Assembly (NCBI RefSeq): GCF_020536995.1
Contig: NC_068362.1
Coordinates: 98,189,085-98,253,084 of the forward strand
Length of the DNA: 64,000 bases
Direction of reading: 5' to 3'
From: Dreissena polymorpha
Lineage: Eukaryota > Mollusca > Bivalvia > Myida > Dreissenidae
A model generated the notes under the pieces. It saw nothing but the letters and a program-made list of their open reading frames with translations, made no database searches and was not told the DNA's origin. Position numbers and translations under genes: made by a program. Each line of letters begins with the position of its first letter. Position 1 is the stretch's first letter. Shown here piece after piece: positions 23,221 through 34,431 of the stretch.

Positions 23221-24365
23221 ATATGACTGGTTTTATTCCAATATCGATATATGTTCAGGCCGGATTAGCTCAAACTAAATTTTATTGTTCACATACTCTA
23301 CAATATGTATAGAATAATGTTGAATAAAGATTCTTAACTGTATTAATACGAGAGACCAAACGCGCTGTTTCCCATATGTTTGTCCTGCCACTTATGCTTT
23401 ATGATGAAAAACCGGCTTAATGTCCTGCCAGCACCACCTTTGAGACCACGTGTCAGTAGCCCGGCTCTGCCCAGCATGCAGCCCGTTGAGGCAGTCAGTG
23501 CGCGCAGCTCAAAGTGCTTACACGTCTCTCCTTCCCTCCATCCCTAGTTTAATTATGATGGGCTCGAGCAATTCTACTATGGGGGATTATAGTCAAACAA
23601 TCTATATTTATGGGGAAGGTCAATAGTAAAAAAATGTATGTAATACATGGATTTTTCTCATTATTGATTTATATTATGTTGAATATAACGAGCTTGATAT
23701 ATTTGTATTTTTAGTATCAATTAGTGTGCGTACCTGTCATAGACACTTACTTGAATTCACATGTATCACTCAGCGCTACCAATTGGATATTATAGATGTA
23801 ACTTCCGCATGGTATTTGTTGACGCATACTAGTATTTGATTTATGTTCTTTTGAGCGCGCATTCTTAACTTTTGTATATTATGTACGGTCAGCGCGCGCT
23901 TTATGCTTTGATATTATATGTACTTGCGCGCACATTTTGTACTTAAAGCTGTAGTTATTATGTAGAAATAAAGCTCTCTTTGTCCCCTAAATACTTTGTT
24001 TGGTCTTATGTTTAAATCATAGCTTACAAGTATTTTGATTCTGTATTTTGCATTAAGATAGAAAATAAATATTAGAATAGTGGGCTTCTTTAGGAGTTTT
24101 TATTGTCAATAATGTTTCATAATTATTATTATTTAAGCGAGTATAGCTTATAATATGCAGAAAGAAGACTAATTTTGTAAAAGGTAAAGCCCGTGTCAGA
24201 AAATATTGAAGTACCGTATATACGTGATGATAGATAACCTTTGACCAGTTCGTCATAGACGGATTCGCCGATGCTGGAAGTGAAACGAAACACCATCATC
24301 CATCCATCGGATACCAATACTTTAACCGTTAGTGGTTTCACACGGCAGAACGGTGCACTGTACAG

Positions 24366-24665
24366 TACGGAATACCGTTAGGGTCATCGTGGTTACACAT
24401 TAAAATCCAGAGGGCGAGAATGCGAGAACGCGAGGGTACGATGACGAGAATGCGACAATACGATGACGACAGTGCGACAATACGATGGCGAGAATGCGAG
24501 AACGCGAATGCGAGAATTCGAGAACACGATAGTACGATGCCGACAATACGATAGTGCGACAATACGATGGCGAGAGTGCGATAGTACGATTGCGACAAAA
24601 CGATAGTCATATCGTACTGTCGCCATTGTATCATCGCGCTCTCGCCATCGCGTTCTCGCATTCTC
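24366..24665. mobile_element. Foldback minisatellite element, truncated copy
   Basis: The left end tacggaataccgttag is followed by catcgtggttacacattaaa, as in the larger copy at 35943. Then comes a 22-bp-type array of cgacaatgcgatagtacgatgg-like units, here rich in gagaatgcgag variants. Its orientation flips near 24605 (cgatagtcatatcgtac). The right terminal repeat is missing: the array ends at cattctcgg and unrelated sequence follows. Long open minus-strand frames here are repeat artefacts. Confidence 0.75.
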
Positions 24666-24759
24666 GGTTTTTGAGATGTCCATTCTTGTGGCTATAAATG
24701 ATGGTAAAACAGATTTGGTTTTTAACTTATCATTTAATATAACCCTTATGTAAACCATA

Positions 24760-27500
24760 TGTAAATAGCATTAATATACTTGAAAGCCTTTGCTCAAGTT
24801 TTTTCCTTTTGGGTCTACGTTTATTCTGTTTCGTTAAGCCTACACATGTGGAATACTGGTGCTTGGATCCTTTTATTACCACGTGAACGAACATGATCGT
24901 GAGCAGCAGCTACGTTCCGTCCTTATCATTCAAGCAGCGGTTGATTTTTTTAGGCTGCTGTGAGCAATCATCGGTGACAATTTATTGCATATTTCGCCCA
25001 ACATTAAGTATATGGAGTCGTGGACATTTATTACGGCTCTCATTCTAATTCTATGCAACTATTCTTATTTGTCAAATTATATGAAAATGAAACACTTGTC
25101 TGAAACTAAAAAAGTAAAATGGAATGCTTCTAACGTTTTATTGTAATTCTTTCATCTAAAAAGACTGTGGCGTTTTCCAACAATAAAGAGGTCATAAGTA
25201 GGCAATTTTTTACATTAAACAATCAGAATCTGGAGATTGTTCAAGGATACAAATAATTATGGTATATCTTAACGGATCAAACTCGTTTTGCAGTTGAACA
25301 AATAATATAGCACACTGATAAGGCCACAGGGACCTGAAACAAATGATGTTGTATCTTCATATTCCAGTTGTTTCCACACGATACATAGGGACCGCTTTAA
25401 CTTAAGCTTAACCTACTATGGTATTTGAGCTAGAGGTAGTGACAATTCTTCTTTGTTTAATCCATCAGTAAACAGTCAAGAGCATAGTGGCCTGTACATA
25501 AAAACAGCATCCTGTTCAAACACTTTAACAGAGGATCCTTAAGTTATTATGTTGGTTACAAAAGTAGTTGCTCCTTAATGACTGACGAGCTGAAAGCAAC
25601 AAACCTTTAATGATAATCTATAGTAAACGTGAATGAAGCTTTATGGAAGAATCTCACCATATAGTTTTCCATTTTATTGTTTGACTGTTCAATAAACAAT
25701 ACACAAAGAAAATTACACAGGATGGTTAAGACATACGCTGTCCACGTACGGCATAAGAGCCATTTTCGCATGACGCGACTCATATGTCGAAGAATGAAAA
25801 CCATTCCATGTTTTCATTTTTCCAGATCTGAAAAGTTAATATGTTCATTATCATTTCAATTGAACTTTTTAACAAGACTTACTTTAATGTGCCCTCTGAT
25901 TGTATTGTGATTATCCGGTAACAAATCTGAAGATATCTTCATTGAAAGATGACTAAACAAATTGACCATTGAACAATCTTTGAAAACAATCCCTAAAGAA
26001 GACAATAACAGAAGTGTCAAGTGGCACATGCACTAACTTGACATGCAAAGCCCGTACTTTATTAAAATGCAGTTGAGAACACTTATATAACAACTTGTTT
26101 AAATGCTTAAAATGTTTCTAACATGCATATGTGACGTGTATATTTAGGAGATAAAAAAGAAAATTGCAGTTATTTTATTTTCCAGACATTTTCAATCAAA
26201 AGTATGTTTATGTGTAATGACATTTACAACAACAAAAAAGCTCCAGCTTTGGATGACATGTTCTCTCTCGACATCAGCTCTTCGAAAATAAGTATTAGCA
26301 AAATCAGCAGATCATCGAAACAAAAAGGCGAAACTTGACCCATACATTTCAAATAATCAAGCTAACAGGCTACAAAGGAGTTTTAAGTGGGTTTAAAAAT
26401 GAGTTGTAAAGACGTAAGTGACGAGCGGGTATCATCGAACGCGCCTTGATAAAACCGGAGAATGTCGTCGTCTTTAAGTCAGACCCGTGATAAGAGCCGA
26501 CCGGCTATTACGCCATTGCTTTTCAGTATAATATTGATAACATTTTGACTTATATAAAATGAAACGTACATTTTGTGATTTGGAGTGGTGGCATGCCTTA
26601 TCTACGTCATCACAGAGCTCTGCAAGGGGCTTAATCTGGCGGTTACTGTGCGCAAACAATCTACGGAAGGGCGATGTTTTTGCAGCCGTTGTACTGCGGC
26701 CTTTAATATTTAAAACAGTAGATTTTTGAATCTTTATAATATTCTAAATAAGTGTGAATTACGATCAATTAACACCGATGAAAAAAAAACGTTCTTATCA
26801 TCGACGTTATTGATTTTAAGCTACGCACAGTTTGATGTAATGTGTAAATAGTTAAACAAGCTTCGCGACGCCATACTGCATCCCGTCCGGATGGCAGGCT
26901 TTCATTCGTTAACGTTAACAGGTGTTTTGCGCACAATTCAAATAAATGAATACCGATGAGGTCATACCATATATTATTATATGCTAATAACTGGCAAACT
27001 AACCGTTTTTTTAATGTGATATTTCCGCAATCCCCTAGACCCAAAGCTTCAAATATAGCTAATTTAGTTATTAACAAATAACCGCTTATGACGAAATTAC
27101 AACCTTGCAGTGTTGCATAACAGTTGTTCTGATTCTTTTATTAAACTGACGGTTGACCTTAACAAGTCGATCAACGGATATATTACTTATACTATAGCTT
27201 CCTTGAGGTTTCTTAACTGTTTCATTATGTGTGTGGAGTTTATTTATAGGTCATCTCCGCGTCTTTTCGACAACTTTGAGTTGTCCCTATGACCTTTCAG
27301 GTAGGTCACTATTTAACCCTGCTGTACGGGTATTCGCCAAACAAATATTTTTTAAAGAAAACAAAGCCAAACGTGTGGTTGCCAGAATGGTGAGCTCTGG
27401 TGGGTAATGTTGAGTATATTTCATGTGGTTGTTGTGTATTTGTCTGGAGCGGAATTTGAGGGGTTAGTCAAACTGTTTGCGTAAGTCAGTCGTGAAAGGC
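24760..27500. other. Interval without recognisable genes
   Basis: AT-rich sequence with only short random open frames. Two lightly GC-richer patches (26440-26700 and 26860-26920) have no coherent translation or repeat signature. I see no RNA gene. Confidence 0.4.
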
Positions 27501-27532
27501 ATTTGCGTCTTGTCTCAGCTTCCAGTGTAAAA

Positions 27533-27794
27533 AGCAAACCGCCTCCCCATAAGTACACGTCCGCCGACCGAGCCAAAATACGGCCTGCCTAAACACCTGA
27601 CCCCGCCCCGAGCCCCCAACCGCGGAAGCAATCGAGGCAAGCGCTCCCACATCCACCCTATCGCTGCCCGTTGCAACAGTTTAGTCAAAGATCGACTATG
27701 GAGCCTCACAGACCTCCCTCCGGAGCCACCATCACTCATTCCCACCCACTGTCTCCCCAACTTCCAGGCCGCGCACCAAGCAGGACAGCAGTAA
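27533..27794 (+). CDS. Possible GC-rich coding exon, unrecognised
   Basis: A GC-rich island in AT-rich DNA. After an AG acceptor (tgtaaaaag|), one frame stays open for about 87 codons to TAA (27792). It is rich in proline, arginine and serine (GLPKHLTPPRAPNRG, AARCNSLVKDRLWSLTDLPP). The minus strand is also open here, so the coding strand is not certain. No family is recognised. Confidence 0.25.
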
Positions 27795-28309
27795 ACAAGC
27801 GCCACTCTCCGACTTATTTGATTTAACTTTTTATTTCATTATTTAATGTTTTAACATGAGCATTTTTGTAATGATTGAATAACAAAATATGATATAGGTA
27901 TAACTAATAATATTAACTATATATTTTTCCTATAATTATTAACACCAGGTAAAACAAACTAAGCATATATCACGAAGAACAGCGTTGTTAAAAATTGAAT
28001 TGCTTATAAGATTTTAATAATGCATACAGTTGAATAGATTTTGTTTGAATTTAGTGGTTTTATTTATCTTGTGTTTGCAGTAAACTTTTCACAATATTCA
28101 ACGTATGTGCACACTTACAATGTTAAATGAAACTTCATTGTTAAAACAAGTTAATGATAAACTTTCAGACTTAAAAGATCTGTGATAAAATGGGACCTGT
28201 TAACAGATTCGGTAATCATCTTGACACCCTTGGTGTCACATAATACCGGAAAATAATATGCTGCGTTCGATAAACTCGTATACCCTTGTGGAAGCCTTGT
28301 AAGTATGGA

Positions 28310-30015
28310 TTATATTGCCCATTTGAAAGTAAAGAAGTAGAAGTAAAGAAGAAGTCCAAGTAAAGAATACTGTGAGTGTGTGTCAATGTTGATACTGAGA
28401 TCTAGACGTATGGATTCCGTTGAGAGTGAGCGCTCCACTCGCGTTATCAGAAGATCCGTTGAGAGTGAGCGCTCCACTCGCGTTATCAGAAGATCCGTTG
28501 AGAGTGAGCGCTCCACTCGCGTTATCAGAAGATCCATTGAAAGTGAGCGCTCCACTCGCGTTATCAGAAGATCCGTTGAGAGTGAGCGCTCTACCCGCGT
28601 TATCAGAAGATCCGTTGAGAGTGAGCCTCTACCCGCGTTATCAGAAGATCCGTTGAGAGTGAGCGCTCCACTCGCGTTATCAGAAGATCCGTTGAGAGTG
28701 AGCGCTCCACTCGCGTTATCAGAAGATCCGTTGAGAGTGAGCGCTCCACTCGCGTTATCAGAAGATCCGTTGAGAGTGAGCGCTCCACTCGCGTTATCAG
28801 AAGATCCGTTGAGAGTGAGCGCTCCACTCGCGTTATCAGAAGCCTGATCCGTCTCTTGAAGGCTTGCAAGCGGAATCTTAAAGCATGCTATCTTAATACT
28901 GAACTTCTTCTTGATGGGACCAATCTTGACCTTGAAGGTGATCTTGACGCACGCCTTTTTGTTGACCAGGTCAACATCGTACACCACCAGGCACACGTCA
29001 GCAAGCTTACTCAGGCCAGGGATGCGGTTAAAGCAGATAGGCGGTGGGTTGCGCACGCTGATCTCTTTATGGTAAATCGTCTTGCCATTTAGTGAGACGG
29101 TCACTTCAAAGCCCAGTCCAACAATGGACGCTTCCACGCAGACTTTGAACCACTTGGCCCGTTTGCAGAACTCACACTTGCCATGGGTGCAACCTGCAAG
29201 TCGTAAACGCTATTCAACAAAAGATTGAAATACAATCTGCATGCATAAGTTATTTAGTCATTCGGTGTTATTGTTGCTGTTTAGAAACTAAGTATTGGCT
29301 GTATTTTTTACAATTAATTTTAATGTTAATAACGTTCATTTAAACGTCACTTCATAAGCAGCATACAGCACAATAAAGAACAATTTCGGCTGTTATAATT
29401 ATTATTTTTAACAGGATATCGACCTAACTGCAAGAAAAGGGAGGCGATGCAGATGTCATAAAATGTTCAATTTAACGTGAAAATAAAAATAAGTAGAGAA
29501 GAAGATGCTCAAACCTTTGCTAAGATCAATGTCCACGTCCTCCGTTATCTCCGCCATGATCTCCTTCAGAACGGCGTCTGTGAAGTCCACAGGGACGACC
29601 TCTTGGTCGCCATGGATACCGACGTCTGAGGTCTGTTCGTCTGTAACGTCCACAGAGACGGCATCTTGGCCGAAATGGATACCGACGTCTGGCGTCTTTA
29701 AGTCTACGACATCAGCAGAGCCGGTCCTTTGGTTGCCATGGCTGCCGACGTCAGGTGTCTGCGCGAATTGAACGCTGGTCAGCAGCTGCAGTAACTTCAC
29801 CATTGCGTCTTCATTGTCTGAAAATATTACGATTTTCTGATTACCCAGCTCAACAATTTGAAAACAAAATTAAATATTTTTAACATATCTAGACGGAAAT
29901 GTACTTGTATTTGAATGCACGTACCTTTGTCATCGGTGATGATCGTTTTCCCCTGACAGCACGTTAAGACAACATGCAGGCTGAAAACACTCAGTACTAT
30001 GACCGTGAGCTGCAT
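28310..30015 (-). CDS. Secreted cysteine-rich DUF4773-type protein with sequon-rich repeat tail
   Basis: Three exons join in frame: 30015-29925 (ends aaag|gtacgt), 29817-29515 (tttcag| ... aaag|gtttga) and 29193 onward (cttgcag|). Exon 1 is a signal peptide (MQLTVIVLSVFSLHVVLTC) plus a short linker. Exon 2 is acidic, with three imperfect repeats of a TPDVGxHGxQ type. Exon 3 opens with GCTHGKCEFCKRAKWFKVC and continues VSLNGKTIYHKEISVRNPPP, IPGLSKLADVCLVVYDVDL and KKACVKITFKVKIG, the Cys pattern and NPPPIC core I associate with DUF4773. It ends in eleven 39-bp repeats encoding SDNASGALTLNGS. A one-base deletion in the sixth repeat moves the frame to a LITRVERSLSTD repeat ending at 28310. The unshifted frame would end soon after the array (GIHTSRSQYQH, near 28380). 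Predicted to be secreted. Function of the family is unknown. Confidence 0.75.
28419..28846. repeat. Coding minisatellite, 39 bp x 11
   Basis: Units start at 28419, 28458, 28497, 28536, 28575, 28614, 28652, 28691, 28730, 28769 and 28808. All are 39 bp except the unit at 28614, which is 38 bp (gagcctct in place of gagcgctct). Most units are identical, implying recent expansion or homogenisation. It lies in the last exon of the DUF4773-type gene. Confidence 0.95.
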
Positions 30016-30069
30016 GGTGCGTGTTCCGAAAAGTTGAAATTACTTGTGAAGGGTTTAGTGAAAGCGCTC

Positions 30070-30082
30070 TCTATTTATTAGT
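30070..30082 (-). promoter_or_regulatory. Possible TATA-like element of the DUF4773-type gene
   Basis: The minus strand reads taataaatagag about 55-65 bases upstream of the ATG at 30015. Transcription would then begin within roughly 35 bases of the start codon. The match to TATAWAW is imperfect. Confidence 0.3.
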
Positions 30083-30222
30083 GATCAGAAATGGCTCATT
30101 TCCTGCGATTTTCACTTTCGTATAGGAACAACTGAGCATTCTCAGAACACTTCATTTAATTTGTATCGAAGGCAAACTTTTTGCAAATGATCAATTGAAT
30201 TTAAATTGTTCCGCTTTATATT

Positions 30223-30483
30223 AGCCGCGTTCTGAGAAAACTGGGCTTAATGCATGTGCGTAAAGTGTTGTCCAAGATTAGCCTGTGCAGTCCGCACAGG
30301 CTAATCAGGGACGACACTTTCCGCCTTTTTATGACGTTTTTCGTTTTAATAAACTCTCTTCTTAGCAAAAATCCAATTTAGGCAGAATATGTCGTCCCTG
30401 ATTAGCCTGTGCGGACTGCAAAGGCTAATCTTGGACGACACGTTACGCACATGCATTATGCCCAGATTTCTTAGAACACGACT
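30223..30483. mobile_element. Hairpin MITE with attagcctgtg cores
   Basis: The ends agccgcgttctgagaaaa and (reverse strand) gagtcgtgttctaagaaat are inverted. The inversion continues through ctgggct.aatgcatgtgcg and gt.gtcc.agattagcctgtg. The element is almost one long palindrome, with the core attagcctgtgcagtccgcac forming a smaller hairpin in each half. No coding capacity. Confidence 0.85.
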
Positions 30484-30499
30484 CAAATTGAACATACCT

Positions 30500-33150
30500 A
30501 TATATTTTCCAGATCAAAAATGTCCCACTATAAGTCATGTGAATGTGCGAATCGATGCCATGTGCTTTAAGGGTGTACGTTTGTACGTAGAGTTTCACGG
30601 GGACAATCATTATGGAGCTATAAACCATTTAAATTAGTATTCTAAAGCAATAGAATTTTAATGATCAACAGCGCTGCGTATGATGAATAAAATCATCCTT
30701 ATAAAACATATTGGGCAAAAGACCTTATGTTATATCGCTACGAACATCGAGTAACATTTGTACGGCTGTACATGTATATAAAAAAAAACTTAAAAAGCAA
30801 TCCATTTGTTTATCGGTCAATGAGTGAAGATTGATAGCTATTTGCGAATGAATCGGTGACGTTAATAAATTCCAACTAAAAAGGCGTTGGTCCATAAACA
30901 ACAACAATAGCAATTATTTGCAGTATTACAAGCTCAATTATTTCATATGTGAATTTTTGTTTCATAAATCTGCTCAATTATTCTGTTTTGTCAGCCTTTA
31001 ACTAAGAGATTTATTTATACACGAAATACATTTGACAGATAAATTCATATATGCGTTACTTAAAGATAAAAAGTAATACATATATTTATAAAACGCATCA
31101 ATGTATAGTGTTGTTCCAAAGGTTTAATGGTTTCAAGTATTATCGTTTTCGTATTAAGAAATAAAACACTGTGTCATAAATTCCATGAAAACAAACGCAT
31201 TGGGGATGGCGCACTTACGCTTTATCTACTCACAGAGTAAGAGTGTTTTTGTTTTATTTGTTTTCGGAAAAAGCCTTCTGATGGATTTTATCTTGGCCCT
31301 ATATAAAGAACCTATTCCACTGATTTTTTTGCCACACCAACGATCCCTTATAGATAAGGTGCATACGAATAACCGTTCTTCATCTACATTTGATTCATTG
31401 CAATTCTAATGATTTTTCAGTTTAAAGTGTCACGGAAAAAAACATTCTCTTAATTTTAGAATAACTATTTCATTGAGAGTTTGTAGAAAAAAAAGATATG
31501 CATGTATTACGCAACCTTTAAATACAAACATTTTAGCGATAATATTATTTTAGAAAATATATTTCCGAATTAATCGTCGACAAGACCCTTTTATCTGGCA
31601 AATGTTTATTTCTCCCCTCTTAATAAAAAACAACAGCATCTGTTTAGAGCATAAACTCATTTACATAGGGAAATAGACAAGCCATTAAATCGGGTCTAAC
31701 ATCGACGCTTATTAATAGCTTGACCCACGCTTTGTAAGTGGATGGAACGCGCTCTGATTTGCGTGCAGCACGTGAAAAGCTCGTTTTTAAACAAAAAGGT
31801 TGTTTCAAATTGATATCGGACTAATATGTACATAAATTGTGGGAGATGGTTGTTAATACTATTCATATTGTTTATATGGCAATATTTATATAATGCTAAA
31901 AATAGTAAAAAAATGCAAATTAATTATAAAGTAAAAACTGTAAGAACATTTAACCCCCAAAAAACTAGCTTATGTTGGTAATTGTTTTACTCGTAACACA
32001 AATATTCGAATCTCGCATTTATTCAATGAAACGTTAATATTATACAAATTTAAAAAAAGAAGAAAATATGTTTATCATGTTTTGAAGTCAAAACAGAGCA
32101 GACTCACAGTGACGGTATTAATGTTTCGTTCGTACACGAATATCAATAAAATAAAAATAATTAGTTGCGAACGAAGAGTATTTTTATACATAATTAACAA
32201 ATTATAACGCAGATTGTCTACGACTGTCTCAGATTTGAAAACTTGACCCGGAAGTAAATCAAATATTCAAAGCGTTTCTTCAACAGTATCGTCTAGCTTT
32301 TCAGCGTTGCGCATGTGTGTTAAATAATGCTGTGTATCCGCCCTCGAGTTAGTACATTTCTGGGAAGTTCAGTATCGGGTTCGAAAAGCTCACGTACCTG
32401 TCGAAAAACGCTCTACGGATTCTATAAGTGATATGTACACTTTACTGTTCAGTTAATAATTCTGGGCCAAGTATGAGGTTTGGAGCTTCTTAAAACCGAT
32501 TAAAATTCCTCGTGCTATTGCACATACGTTCCTTTTCGATTACAACATGGTTTTTTCAACGTTTGTTCATGTGTGTGCGTGTATTGTGTACACGTTTGTG
32601 TTGTTCAATGCACTTGTTATTTGTCTCACTGTTTGGCAATTGGCTCCTTGCCGTAAATAAAGGACCATATTGCGAAATAAGCGTTTTCCCTCCTGCTGGA
32701 GCAGCGGAAGTTTCATTATAAAAAATTATCTGTATTCGATGACGCTCGCTGTCGGCAGTTCCGTAACGTCTAGAATGACGTAAACGTAGTAACTTTGATT
32801 AAAACATGCACTATTATTTCTTGGCATAGTGTTAGTGGTGCTAAACCAGTGCTGTGTATACGTAAATTATTTTATGTGCGCAAAATACATAAATGTGTGT
32901 TAATTTCATTGGACTTTCTATCATAACATTTGCGACAGTGTAGAATAATCTGAGACAGAGTACGCATAACATAGTTAGAATTGCTTTTGAAGTTATCGAG
33001 ATAATAGTGGAATCATTTGTAATATTTCGAGGTTATAGATGCTCAGTGGGAGACGTAAGTCTCTGATTTAATTGCCTCGCATCAACTGCCTGATATCGGC
33101 GTTCGAAGGATATGATGTTAAGTGATTAACCACAAATCAACCAATTTGGA
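30500..33150. other. Interval without recognisable genes
   Basis: AT-rich DNA with no coherent open frame, RNA gene or clear repeat. Short open frames at 31185-31409 and 32512-32721 look random in composition. I see no splice-site context that would support them. Confidence 0.4.
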
Positions 33151-33166
33151 AACTCGTCAATCACTG

Positions 33167-33991
33167 CCGTTTATCACGGGCGCCACCTCTTTTTTGCGAT
33201 GCATTAATAAATGAGCGAATGCTACTTCCGAGGTGGCAAATTGAAATTTTGAAAGCAACTTGATGTTTTTTTTCCTGTGTGACGAGAAAATGTCCACCAG
33301 ATTGATACGCTAATGTCATCAAACGATTGCGTTTAACATATACAAGTTGCTACATGGACACACACATTGGCAGCTCTAATAGATAATTTTGTATTTTTCT
33401 AAAAGAGATGGAGCCAATACCAAGGAGGTGGCGCTAAGGGCATGAGGTGGCGCCAATGCATGATATTTGAATCAGCACATACGTTACATTTGATAGATAC
33501 TGTTCCTTTTTATATTTAGTTTTATTGTTCAAGGTATATACGTGAACCCAAATCCGTACAGAACATATACACATTCAATAAAAAAAACAAGATGCAAATA
33601 TATAAGTAACCAACTCAATTAATATGTCGGCAACCTGCATAAAACTTATTGTACGATATAACCCCAAAATATGTAATACTTAATAAATCCAATAACACAA
33701 TTCTCAACATTATAAAAATATTCTTCTACAACAAATGTGTTTATACAGTGAGATAATTCACATAATAATCACTTCCGCTTGAAACGATGAGTTTTCTCCC
33801 CTAATCCAAATGGTTAATTTACTAAAAGGCAAAAGTGAACTAATCTTAATTAGGCTAAAATATATCACTTATTTCTAAAAAAAATTAAGATAGCTCTTTT
33901 TTTAATCGTTAACTTTTTTAAAGCATCCGGTCTTTAGCGCCCCCTTTGAAGTAGCATTGGCTCAATTATTAATGGCGCCCGTGATTAACGG
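33167..33991. mobile_element. Non-autonomous TIR element, about 825 bp
   Basis: The left end ccgtttatcacgggcgcca and right end tggcgcccgtgattaacgg are inverted repeats. The similarity continues inward (ttaataaatgagcgaatgc and aatgctacttc against their reverse complements near 33950). Related words (gaggtggcgc, ggagccaatacca) recur near 33410-33455. The interior is AT-rich and non-coding. Target duplication is not clear. Confidence 0.7.
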
Positions 33992-34431
33992 CCTTATCAA
34001 CGTGATGACCAGTGATTAATTGCAGACAAAGCAGCAGACGTGTTTGGCCGTTTATTCCCAGTTTGCAACTTATAAATACATGTATAATTGATTTAAAAAT
34101 GTATATTGTTAATAATTGATTTACTTGTTTGTTAATGTTATAAGTCATTATCTGTGAACCGAGTTCCGATGTTTTTTCGTCATTACATTTTATTACCAGA
34201 AAACTGCATATTTCAAATTGCATATTGGAACAAATAATTCGATCAATCAAACGCGTCAAATGTCGTCGAGGCATGTAACTGAGCCAATCTTAGATCACAC
34301 ACACGAATACTTTAATTCTGTTGAATAAAATTATGTTCTATTATGCTTAGACTTAGAGCTTCATATAACGGCAATCATTTACTGCAGCCATGCTCTCTGA
34401 ACTACACGCACTTCCAGCACGCACATGTTTT

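Noticed and set aside
23540-24010. Possible LTR with gcgcgc words and aataaagctctctttg
   Set aside because: The aataaa and promoter-like words recall an LTR, but I could not find matching TG...CA ends or a target duplication.
27515-27805. 96-residue minus-strand frame in the GC-rich island
   Set aside because: The plus-strand frame has more natural composition and an acceptor-like AG; the minus frame is more likely its shadow. Neither is firm.
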